The notes under the pieces were generated by a model that ran no database searches, had not been told where the DNA came from, and saw only the letters and a program-made list of their open reading frames with translations. A stretch of 15,554 bases of DNA. It comes from a bacterium. Lineage in GTDB: Bacteria; NPL-UPA2; JAUVJM01. The stretch's first letter is position 1. Each line of letters starts with the position of its first letter. The position numbers were made by a program, and so were the translations under genes. The DNA lies in assembly GCA_030596585.1 (NCBI GenBank), contig JAUVJM010000022.1, positions 1 through 15,554 of the forward strand, in the 5' to 3' direction. This document shows positions 1 through 6,801 of this stretch, piece by piece.

Positions 1-682
1 CGCCATCCAACTGCAGAAAGCTCGGAGCCGTATACCCGTCATAACAAATTTCAGAATACGCCGCATCGTGGCATACGATTATGCCGAACTCCCTGGCGAA
101 ACTCAAAGCTTCCGAAAAGAAAGCTTCTGTTGCCACCGCAGAGGTCGGATTATTGGGATAATTAATAAACATCATCTTTGCTTTCTTCGCCACACCCTCA
201 GGGATCCGGTTCAAGTCCGGCAGGAAGGATTTTTCCTGCCGCAGGGGCATGACATGAATCTCTCCGCCCGCAAGGGTAACACCCGCACGATAAACGGGAT
301 AACCGGGATCGGGGACAAGAACGACATCTCCCTTATTTATGAAAGCAAGGGGAATGTGACCGATACCCTCCTTGGACCCTATAAGAGGAAGAACTTCAGA
401 TTCAGGGTCGAGAATCACACTGAACCTCCTCTCATACCAATCGGCAATTGCCTTCCGCAGCTCCGATAAGCCTGCATAAGAAGGATAACGATGATTTTCC
501 GCGCGGGCTGCCGCAGATTGCAAACTCCGGACTATGCGCTCAGGGGTAGGAATGTCGGGGTCGCCGATACCAAGATCAATAATATCAACACCCCGCCCCG
601 CCACTTCCCTTTTCGTTTCGTCGAGTTTCGCAAAAAGGTAGGGAGGCAGTTTTTTTAATCTATCCGAGAATTCAAAATCCAT
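1..682 (-). CDS. dapL: LL-diaminopimelate aminotransferase, 3' part cut by window edge
   Basis: This PLP-dependent class I/II aminotransferase converts tetrahydrodipicolinate plus glutamate directly to LL-diaminopimelate, bypassing the succinylase and acetylase branches of lysine synthesis. The frame is open from ATG at 682 to position 1, giving 227 residues of a family that usually has about 390. Visible motifs in order are GIGDPD, GSKEGIGH (phosphate-binding region), PDPGYPVY, NYPNNPT and HDAAYSE, the last carrying the Asp and Tyr that contact PLP. The PLP lysine lies beyond the window. It is the last visible gene of the dap block, 120 bases after dapB, and the gap holds repeat fragments. 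The Shine-Dalgarno match before the ATG is poor (AAGG very close, or AAGGA about 13 bases away). The absence of dapD, dapC and dapE nearby fits a DapL pathway. Another aminotransferase specificity is possible, but the motifs and context argue for DapL. Confidence 0.9.
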   Translation of the reverse strand, partial: MDFEFSDRLKKLPPYLFAKLDETKREVAGRGVDIIDLGIGDPDIPTPERIVRSLQSAAARAENHRYPSYAGLSELRKAIADWYERRFSVILDPESEVLPLIGSKEGIGHIPLAFINKGDVVLVPDPGYPVYRAGVTLAGGEIHVMPLRQEKSFLPDLNRIPEGVAKKAKMMFINYPNNPTSAVATEAFFSEALSFAREFGIIVCHDAAYSEICYDGYTAPSFLQLDG

Positions 683-730
683 TGCCTTTGCTTAATCCTT
701 AAGTGTAAGTTCAGTGAACCCCGTAAAGGA

Positions 731-756
731 TTAGTGTTCGAGCTTGTCGAGAACCT
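731..756. repeat. short imperfect inverted repeat between dapL and dapB
   Basis: The bases GTTCGAGCTTGTCGAGAAC form an imperfect palindrome, with GTTC pairing with GAAC at the ends. It looks like a truncated member of the widespread GTTCGAGC-type intergenic repeats, recognised from memory. The rest of the 120-base gap (683-802) shows no convincing promoter or terminator for dapL. Confidence 0.35.
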
Positions 757-802
757 ATCTTCTTGATGCGCTTTTGCTTACTCGAAGAATAAACAGGGTT
801 TA

Positions 803-1630
803 CTAACTACTATCCACTGACCACTGACCACTGCTTTTGATAACATCCTGCATATCATACAGCCCCGGCTCAGCTTCCGCTATGAATCTTGCTGCTTTTA
901 TTGCTCCACTGACAAAAACTTCCCTGCTTTCTGCACGGTGCGAGAGTTCAATCCTCTCAGAGTCTCCGGCGAAAATCACGGTGTGGTCACCCGCTACAGT
1001 GCCGCCGCGCACGGCATGAATCCCGATATTGCCTTCCGCCCTCTCCCCGGTATTGCCGTGCCGGCCGTAGACGGCGACTTTCTCCAAATCCTGCCCTCTT
1101 GCTTCTGCAATTGACTCAGCAAGCCTCAGCGCCGTTCCGCTCGGGGCATCTTTTTTCAGACGATGATGGGTTTCCACAATCTCTACGTCGTATTTGGTCC
1201 CCAGAACTTTCGCAATTTCCCCTGCCGTCCTGAACAAGAGGTTTACTCCGATACTCATGTTCGGCGAAAGAAGCACCGGGATTTTCGAACTAAAATCCCT
1301 TATCTTCCCTTTCTCTTCGCCAGTGAAACCCGTTGTCCCGATAACAACACCTTTCCCTCTCTCAATCGCGATAGGGAGATGCGATAGTGTTGCCCCGGGA
1401 GTGCTGAACTCAACGAGAACATCCCAGTCACCGGTAATTTCTTCCAAAGCAGAACAGAGCACGATGCCGCGTTCTCCTGTGCCCATCAATTCTCCAACAT
1501 CCCTGCCAAGAGAGGAATGCTTCTCACCCTCAAGTGCGGCGGCGAGTTCCATACCGTCTTCTTCAACCACCGCCTGAAGAAGCAGCCTCCCCATCCGACC
1601 CCCAGCGCCGCTAACAACCACCTTTATCAT
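803..1630 (-). CDS. dapB: 4-hydroxy-tetrahydrodipicolinate reductase
   Basis: DapB reduces the DapA product with NAD(P)H to tetrahydrodipicolinate, the branch metabolite used by DapL. The protein is 275 residues, near the family norm of about 270. The N-terminal Rossmann motif SGAGGRMGR spans about residues 7-15, and VIGTTGF lies near 96-102. The family signature ETHHRLKKDAPSGTA is at 153-167, with catalytic His155/His156 and Lys160. The start is ATG 1630 rather than ATG 1636: GGGAG lies 7 bases before 1630 but only 1 base before 1636, and MIKVVVSGA is the usual DapB N-terminus. The usual family end (LYDMQDV) falls at about residues 258-263. The following tail, roughly K265-S275, is read from a CAGTGG repeat and is probably a late addition. 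The gene lies 32 bases after the ThuA-like gene. Confidence 0.96.
   Translation of the reverse strand: MIKVVVSGAGGRMGRLLLQAVVEEDGMELAAALEGEKHSSLGRDVGELMGTGERGIVLCSALEEITGDWDVLVEFSTPGATLSHLPIAIERGKGVVIGTTGFTGEEKGKIRDFSSKIPVLLSPNMSIGVNLLFRTAGEIAKVLGTKYDVEIVETHHRLKKDAPSGTALRLAESIAEARGQDLEKVAVYGRHGNTGERAEGNIGIHAVRGGTVAGDHTVIFAGDSERIELSHRAESREVFVSGAIKAARFIAEAEPGLYDMQDVIKSSGQWSVDSS
806..834 (-). repeat. tandem CAGTGGT unit overlapping the dapB 3' end
   Basis: Read on the minus strand, the unit CAGTGGT is followed by a second CAGTGG and then ATAGTAG. A related run (CAGTG and TTAGTG units) occurs at 12541-12562 before argB. It resembles a dispersed intergenic repeat type. Here it encodes the last residues of dapB and supplies its TAG stop. 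Confidence 0.55.
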
Positions 1631-1662
1631 TTCCATTCTCCCTGCTCCCTGCTACAATTGAA

Positions 1663-2316
1663 TTATCTGGCTGCCCACATCATACCACGACGTACTATTT
1701 CCTTCGTTTCAGGAATATCAAAGTCGCCGGCCACATGGCCGAGCGAGGAATAAAACACTTTTCCCTTCCCGTACATACGCTTCCACACAACAGGCATTAC
1801 TGTTCCTGCCACCCACGGAGAATCACCGTGCTTACCGGTGAAAATCGTTGTTGCAAGCACTTCATTACCCGGGTCAACATGCATGTAATATTGTTCAGAG
1901 TGCATTCTAAAATCGCTTAATCCAGCTACAATGGGATCATTGCCTTTAACTATATTAACAGTATAGTCCACGATTCCACCCGGATGGGCAACCCATTGCC
2001 CGCCGACCATCCACTGGTATTCGGTATTGTTCCGGAATGAATCAGCCATACCACCATGCCACCCAGCTATACCAACGCCTGATTTAATTGCCTTCAGTAA
2101 TCCTTTTTCCTGCTCCGGCGTAATACTGCCCATAGTCCATATAGGAACTATAAGATCTATGGACTTCATCTTCTTGTCATCCTGATACACATCTAAGGTC
2201 GTGGTTGTTTCGACATCATAACCGCCTGCTTTCAGGACGGACTCGAAAATTCCGGCACATTCTTCCGGCTCATGTCCCTCCCAGCCTCCCCAGGAAACTA
2301 ATGCTTTCTTCTCCAT
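1663..2316 (-). CDS. ThuA-like domain protein
   Basis: The protein has about 217 residues and resembles the ThuA-like family (class I glutamine-amidotransferase-like fold). Support comes from the N-terminal strand ALVSWGGWEGHEP, the central GIAGWHGGMADSF segment, the YYMHVDPGNEVLATT stretch and the C-terminal GKVFYSSLGHV. Members often sit beside Gfo/Idh/MocA oxidoreductases in carbohydrate-related clusters. ThuA itself was linked to trehalose utilisation in rhizobia, and the biochemical role of most members is uncertain. No signal peptide or membrane segment is seen. The start is ATG 2316; an in-frame TTG at 2322 is an alternative, and AAGGA lies 10 or 4 bases upstream respectively. Together with the preceding gfo/idh gene (44-base gap) it interrupts the dapA-dapB order. 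The sampled base composition is lower in GC than dapA and dapB. Do not read it as trehalose metabolism on this evidence. Confidence 0.8.
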   Translation of the reverse strand: MEKKALVSWGGWEGHEPEECAGIFESVLKAGGYDVETTTTLDVYQDDKKMKSIDLIVPIWTMGSITPEQEKGLLKAIKSGVGIAGWHGGMADSFRNNTEYQWMVGGQWVAHPGGIVDYTVNIVKGNDPIVAGLSDFRMHSEQYYMHVDPGNEVLATTIFTGKHGDSPWVAGTVMPVVWKRMYGKGKVFYSSLGHVAGDFDIPETKEIVRRGMMWAAR

Positions 2317-2360
2317 ATTCAACGATTCCTTCTTATTAAGAAAATCTCATGGGTAAACAA

Positions 2361-3464
2361 TTACCCATCCAGTTCGCCATTGTTGAGTCCAGGGGGCAAA
2401 GCAGGAGGCTGTTCAACACTGCTTTCAATAACTATATACTTTCCTTCTACCGAGGACTCATTAAGAGCTTCCATTACATCAAGCACGTGATATCCCAATT
2501 CGCCGCTGCAGCGATTTTTTCGGCTGCCTCTTATTGCACAAGCCATGTCCGCAACACCAATACCGCGCATATTGTCTGTGCAGCCATGAGAAAGAGGGAC
2601 GGATTGCCAGCCGTCTTTCCCCCCTCTGTTTATGTGCACCGGACCGCCGAAGCAATTAGGATCAGGAACCCGCAAACTGCCTTCCTCTCCATGAATTTCA
2701 ATATTGTGATTACTGTGATGCCAGACATCAAAACTCATAACCATCGTTACTATAGCACCGCCGTGGAATTCAAGCGTTCCTGCGACATGCGTTGGAACTT
2801 CAACCGGAAATATTTTGCCTGCCTGTTCCTCGCAGGTTGCTATTCGTTCCTTGAATGTAATAGCCGATAATGCACACACACGTTTGACAGGTCCCAGCAG
2901 ATTAATGAGTGCCGTAATATAATAGGGCCCCATATCGAATAATGGACCGCCGCCCTTCTTATAATAGAAACCTGGATTTGGATGCCAACTCTCTACACCA
3001 TGAGACATCATAAAAGCGGTCCCGGCTACCGGTTTCCCAATACAACCATCGTCGATCGTCTTGCGGCATGTCTGAAGTCCTCCACCCAGGAACGTGTCCG
3101 GCGCACAGCCTGCCAGGAGCTCTTTTTCCCGGGCAAGCGCGATAACTTCCTTGGCATCCGCCCGTGTAATTGCCAGCGGCTTTTCGCAATGCACGTGTTT
3201 GCCGGCATGTAAAGCCTTCAGGTTTATTTCGGTATGGGATTGCGGCGTCGTAAGGTTAAGAATAATTTCAATATCGCCGTCCCTCAGCAAGGCATCAACA
3301 GACATAGCCCTGATACCATGCTCATTTGCCTTCTTTTCCGCAGCCTCCATGTTTATATCAGCACAGGCTGTAATTTGTATTATTGGAAAAACTTTGACAG
3401 ATTTCAAATATGCTTCACTGATACTGCCGCAGCCAATGATTCCTACACTTACTTTCTCAGACAT
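2361..3464 (-). CDS. Gfo/Idh/MocA family NAD(P)-dependent oxidoreductase
   Basis: This is a 367-residue dehydrogenase of the family that oxidises or epimerises sugars, inositols and related polyols. The N-terminal Rossmann motif is GIIGCGSIS (residues 8-16). ADIN near 35-38 is at the position that usually binds the NAD ribose. The family motif EKP is at 94-96, and GGGPLFDMGPYY at about 171-182 carries the conserved Asp of the C-terminal alpha/beta domain. The start ATG 3464 has GGAG 8 bases upstream; an in-frame ATG at 3494 would add ten residues before the Rossmann strand. The gene lies 45 bases after dapA and 44 bases before the ThuA-like gene, as if part of the operon, but it has no known step in lysine synthesis. 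The substrate cannot be inferred. Lower sampled GC suggests a separate origin. Confidence 0.9.
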   Translation of the reverse strand: MSEKVSVGIIGCGSISEAYLKSVKVFPIIQITACADINMEAAEKKANEHGIRAMSVDALLRDGDIEIILNLTTPQSHTEINLKALHAGKHVHCEKPLAITRADAKEVIALAREKELLAGCAPDTFLGGGLQTCRKTIDDGCIGKPVAGTAFMMSHGVESWHPNPGFYYKKGGGPLFDMGPYYITALINLLGPVKRVCALSAITFKERIATCEEQAGKIFPVEVPTHVAGTLEFHGGAIVTMVMSFDVWHHSNHNIEIHGEEGSLRVPDPNCFGGPVHINRGGKDGWQSVPLSHGCTDNMRGIGVADMACAIRGSRKNRCSGELGYHVLDVMEALNESSVEGKYIVIESSVEQPPALPPGLNNGELDG

Positions 3465-3509
3465 CCAAATATCTCCATTTACTGAATGCTCCACACATTA
3501 GTTTTCCCG

Positions 3510-4568
3510 TCATTTGTACGCCAGCACATCCCAATACGCATCGTTGGCAAGCCTCTCCCCTATATCCACCTCGTAAGTCTTTTCTATAGGTTCAAGTATA
3601 TGCGGGTTCTTCTTCCAGACCAGCTTGGCAGCATTACGAACGATTTCCACGCCGGCACGCGTCATCTTGCCAAGAGGTTCCCTGCACGGTCCTGCGGGCA
3701 TTCCCAAACCGTTCATCAGAGTTTTCACCGGAAGCGGGTTCCTGAACCTATCCTCAACGGACAACTTTCTCTTCCGCGAGAGCGTCCTCTCATTCTTGCA
3801 TTTGACAGTTACTACCTCAAACAGCGGCTGGAGAGCTTCCTGAATCGTTCTCGCCTCAGCCTGCTTGCCGGCGAGGACTTTTCTCGTCATCTCCTCAACG
3901 GCTCCGGGAACTACATTGGAAATTACAGAGATAACGCCCGAGCCTTTAACCCGCGGGTCAATCATTATCTTGAAAGTAAGGTCATCATCACCCGAGAGTA
4001 TGTCGAAATCCTCCCCGATGAGTTCTCTGGTTCTCGCCATACGTTCGAGGTCACCCGTAGCCTCTTTCACAGCCCTTACATTGGGGCAATTCTGCGAAAG
4101 AATTGCCAGGTCCTCAGGCCCCAGAACCGTTCCCGTTCGCCCGGGAATCACGTAGGGGATAACGTAAATCTCAGGACATTCCGAAGCCACTCTCTCATAG
4201 TATTCCCTGCGCAGCTCCAGGGACGAAGGGCCGTTATAGTAACAATCCATAAGAAGCGCGGACTCAACTCCTGCCTCCTTTGCCTCTCGCGTAGCCCTGA
4301 GAGCCTCTTCTGTGGAATTACTACCGGTCCCCGCCATGACGGCACACCCCTTCTGCGCAACGTCCACCGCAGTCCCTATCACCTGCATATGTTCTTCCCA
4401 GTGCAGTGTAGGCGACTCGCCGGTGGTTCCCACCGGAAGAATGCCTGAGATACCATGTGAAATCTGGAACTCAATGTTCCTGCGAAAACCTTCCACGTCA
4501 ATCTCTTTCTCTTCCGTAAATGGTGTCACCAGAGCGGTCCATGCACCATCAAATTTCTTTCTACTCAT
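3510..4568 (-). CDS. dapA: 4-hydroxy-tetrahydrodipicolinate synthase, enlarged C-terminal part
   Basis: DapA condenses pyruvate with aspartate semialdehyde, the first committed step to diaminopimelate and lysine. Key residues of the TIM-barrel family are visible: GTTGES with Thr48/Thr49, YYN with Tyr111, YVIPGRTG with Tyr139 and Arg144, and the Schiff-base Lys168 in AVKEATG. The Arg in RTG supports DapA over N-acetylneuraminate lyase or a sugar-acid aldolase. The protein is 352 residues against about 290-300 for typical members. The excess is a basic insert near residues 254-275 (rich in K and R) and a tail after about 315. The ATG has GGGAG 7 bases upstream. It follows lysA-dapF after a 181-base gap holding an 82-base palindromic repeat. 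Because a Gfo/Idh and a ThuA gene follow, a sugar-acid aldolase role remains a lesser alternative. Confidence 0.9.
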   Translation of the reverse strand: MSRKKFDGAWTALVTPFTEEKEIDVEGFRRNIEFQISHGISGILPVGTTGESPTLHWEEHMQVIGTAVDVAQKGCAVMAGTGSNSTEEALRATREAKEAGVESALLMDCYYNGPSSLELRREYYERVASECPEIYVIPYVIPGRTGTVLGPEDLAILSQNCPNVRAVKEATGDLERMARTRELIGEDFDILSGDDDLTFKIMIDPRVKGSGVISVISNVVPGAVEEMTRKVLAGKQAEARTIQEALQPLFEVVTVKCKNERTLSRKRKLSVEDRFRNPLPVKTLMNGLGMPAGPCREPLGKMTRAGVEIVRNAAKLVWKKNPHILEPIEKTYEVDIGERLANDAYWDVLAYK

Positions 4569-4623
4569 ATCTCATCTCCCATATGATACAGTGGTACTGT
4601 CCCAAACCTCTTCTTTCTATGCG

Positions 4624-4705
4624 TGTCATTCCCGTGCAAACGGGAATCCAGAAAACGCCGCAATCGTGCTGGAATCCTGGATTCCGCATCAAGTGCGGAT
4701 TGACA
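4624..4705. repeat. 82-base palindromic repeat, copy 1
   Basis: The element begins TGTCATTCCCG and ends GGATTGACA. It contains hairpins ATTCCCG/CGGGAAT (4628-4634 and 4641-4647), GGAATC/GATTCC (4671-4685) and ATTCCGCA/TGCGGA (from 4681). The outer TGTCA/TGACA ends are also inverted. A second copy of identical length and orientation lies at 10321-10402; by my alignment they differ at 6 of 82 positions. ATTCCCG...CGGGAAT palindromes are common dispersed repeats in many bacteria. It has no coding capacity and sits between lysA-dapF and dapA. Confidence 0.9.
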
Positions 4706-4721
4706 TTTCTGCAATAACGAG

Positions 4722-4768
4722 TTTCCCTCCCCCCTCTCGAGGGAAAGGACTAAGAAGAGGGGGATAAA
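4722..4768. repeat. C-rich palindromic repeat at the lysA-dapF 3' end
   Basis: TTTCCCTC (4722-4729) pairs with GAGGGAAA (4739-4746) around a 9-base loop. The adjoining CCCCCTCTTCTTAG (minus strand) encodes the last residues and stop of lysA-dapF. No U-tract follows on the minus strand, so it does not look like an intrinsic terminator. It resembles dispersed C-rich intergenic repeats. Confidence 0.55.
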
Positions 4769-6801
4769 TCAAAAGATCCTTCGCACACAAAACGGGCATC
4801 GCCCTGAAGGTAAACGTCCGTAACCTTTTCTCCCCTCTCGAAACAGACCGTAAGGATAGACCCGCCTCTCGTTTCCACACTCACCGGGGAAGCAGTCTTC
4901 CCAAGCAGAGAGCACACGATAGCAGACGCCGCGGCCCCCGTCCCGCAGGCAAGCGTTTCCCCTTCCACTCCCCTCTCATAAGTCCGAAGACGAATCCTGT
5001 TCGTATCAATTACCTCCACCCAGTCCACGTTTGTGCCCGCAGGCTTGAACACGGGGAGATTGCGGATTTTCCCCCCGAGCGATTCCACATCTGCCGTTTC
5101 AATGTCCTCCACAACGAGCACCGTATGCGGCACACCGGTATTAATGAAACTTGCGGGGTATGTCCTACCATCCACCGAAAGTTCCAGCGAGAGCTTAAGT
5201 CCGGCAGGCTCACTCATTTTTAACTTAACTTCACCGTCGATAATCTCGGCAGAAACTAATCCTGCAAGCGTTTCAAAATTCAGTTTTCTTGACCCTATAC
5301 CTTTGCAATACGCAAACGCGGCAATACACCGGGCCCCGTTGCCGCACATCTCTGCTTCACTTCCATCCGGATTGAAAATACGCATCTTCAGTCTGCCGGC
5401 ATCCTGCCCTTTCTCCAGAAAGAGCAATCCGTCAGCTCCGATAGAATGGGAACGTCTGCACAGCCGGGCCGCAAGCACAGTTCCGTCAGGATAATTCCCG
5501 AAGCGATTATCAATCACAATAAAATCGTTTCCTCCGGCACACATTTTGGTAAACCTGCCCGTCTCTCCTCTGACCAGGTCATCATAAGTTTCCTTCTCTC
5601 GTACCATGGTAAAGCGCTCACCGTCCACGAGAATCTCAGCCGCTCTAAGACGCGAATTATAGTTGGAAGCCATGGAAAACCCATAGGCGCCGACGCTGAA
5701 TACAGCCAGCAGGTCCCCGGATTTCACCCGCGGAAGGGCTCTGTCCTTGGCAAGGAAATCCCCTGATTCGCATATCGGTCCCACAACATCCACTACCCCG
5801 TCTTCCGCTCCGGGAGGAGCCGCATGCACCGGCTTTATGTCGTGATACGCATCGTACAACATGGGGCGGATGAGGTCGTTCATACCTGCATCCACCACAA
5901 CGAAACTGCGAGACGGGCTTTTCTTCGTATACAAAACCTTTGTAACCATTATGCCGGCATTGCCCACTATGAATCTCCCCGGCTCTATGATAACTCTCAA
6001 GCCTGTGGGTTCAACAAGCGGAACGATTGCCTGAGCAAACTCCTCCGCCGTAGACGGTTTCTCATCCCTGTAAATTATTCCCAATCCGCCGCCGATATTC
6101 AGCGACTTCAACTCAACGCCCCTGCCTCTCAAGCCTTCTGCAAAACCGATTACCTTCCGGACACTTTCCACGTAGGGTTCAACACTCGTAATCTGAGACC
6201 CGATATGAACATGAATTCCCGTTATATCAACGTTCGGGAAGGCAGACTTCTCAAGAAAGAGCTTTTCCGCATCCTCAAATGCCAACCCGAACTTATTCTC
6301 ACTTGTTCCCGTTTTCGTATAGTCGTGAGTGTCAACTTCCACATCCGGATTCAGGCGTATGGCAGCCGCTGCTCTCTCTCCCATCCGTCCTGCCGTCTCA
6401 TTTATGAGATGCAGCTCCTGAACGGATTCCACATTAAACATGAGAATTCCGCTATCCAGGGCATATTCTATCTCCCCGCGGGTTTTCCCGACTCCGGCAT
6501 AGACTATTCTCTCGGAAGGCACACCTGCCATTCTCGCCTTGTAGAGCTCGCCGCCTGAAGTTATGTCTGCTCCGGATCCCATCTCCGCCAGTATTCTGCA
6601 TATAGCAATACTGGAATTTGCTTTCAGCGAATAGCAGATTAGATGCGATATTGATGAGAAAGCGGTATCAAGTTTGCGATAGTGGTCGCTAACCGTTTTG
6701 CGGCTATAGACGAACAGAGGTGTCCCGCTGAGTGAAACGATATCACTCACTTTCACCCTCTCGCAATAAAGCTCACCGTCTAAGAAATGAAAATCATGCA
6801 T
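4750..6801 (-). CDS. lysA-dapF: fused diaminopimelate decarboxylase / diaminopimelate epimerase
   Basis: One open frame of 683 residues joins two complete enzymes of the last lysine steps. Residues 1-413 are LysA, the PLP alanine-racemase-fold decarboxylase turning meso-DAP into lysine. Motifs are the PLP Lys60 in YSLKANS, HVHIGSQI, GGGLGI, EPGRFIVGNAG, Cys344 in CESGD, and Tyr373 in VGAYGFSM. Residues from about 415 to 683 are DapF, which converts LL-DAP to meso-DAP. Motifs are FTKMCAGGNDFIVID, Cys486 in MCGNGARC, and Cys619 in ACGTGAA, so both catalytic cysteines are kept. The join is DLVRGE followed by TGRFTKM, with no linker; Thr414 (ACG, 5560-5562) falls where DapF would have its start Met. 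The start ATG 6801 (MHDFHF..GELYCE, the usual LysA beginning) overlaps the argH end by 8 bases; an upstream ATG at 6861 would overlap it by 68. Epimerase and decarboxylase act consecutively, so the fusion makes pathway sense. Confidence 0.95.
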   Translation of the reverse strand: MHDFHFLDGELYCERVKVSDIVSLSGTPLFVYSRKTVSDHYRKLDTAFSSISHLICYSLKANSSIAICRILAEMGSGADITSGGELYKARMAGVPSERIVYAGVGKTRGEIEYALDSGILMFNVESVQELHLINETAGRMGERAAAAIRLNPDVEVDTHDYTKTGTSENKFGLAFEDAEKLFLEKSAFPNVDITGIHVHIGSQITSVEPYVESVRKVIGFAEGLRGRGVELKSLNIGGGLGIIYRDEKPSTAEEFAQAIVPLVEPTGLRVIIEPGRFIVGNAGIMVTKVLYTKKSPSRSFVVVDAGMNDLIRPMLYDAYHDIKPVHAAPPGAEDGVVDVVGPICESGDFLAKDRALPRVKSGDLLAVFSVGAYGFSMASNYNSRLRAAEILVDGERFTMVREKETYDDLVRGETGRFTKMCAGGNDFIVIDNRFGNYPDGTVLAARLCRRSHSIGADGLLFLEKGQDAGRLKMRIFNPDGSEAEMCGNGARCIAAFAYCKGIGSRKLNFETLAGLVSAEIIDGEVKLKMSEPAGLKLSLELSVDGRTYPASFINTGVPHTVLVVEDIETADVESLGGKIRNLPVFKPAGTNVDWVEVIDTNRIRLRTYERGVEGETLACGTGAAASAIVCSLLGKTASPVSVETRGGSILTVCFERGEKVTDVYLQGDARFVCEGSFDLSPSS

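Noticed and set aside
4588..4600. ACAGTGGTACTGT inverted repeat before dapA as an operator
   Set aside because: It has only 5-base arms, matches no operator I recognise, and no promoter boxes are placed around it.
4722..4746. Hairpin after lysA-dapF as a terminator
   Set aside because: The minus-strand RNA continues CTCG after the stem, without a U-tract. A dispersed repeat explains it better.
4569..4749. Lysine riboswitch (L-box) upstream of dapA
   Set aside because: The 181-base gap is mostly the 82-base palindromic repeat and a C-rich hairpin, and no L-box core is seen.
5540..5580. LysA-DapF fusion as a frameshift artefact
   Set aside because: Both domains are in the same frame with normal ends and no disturbed residues at the join, so an indel error would not create it. 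A single-base error at a stop cannot be excluded from sequence alone.
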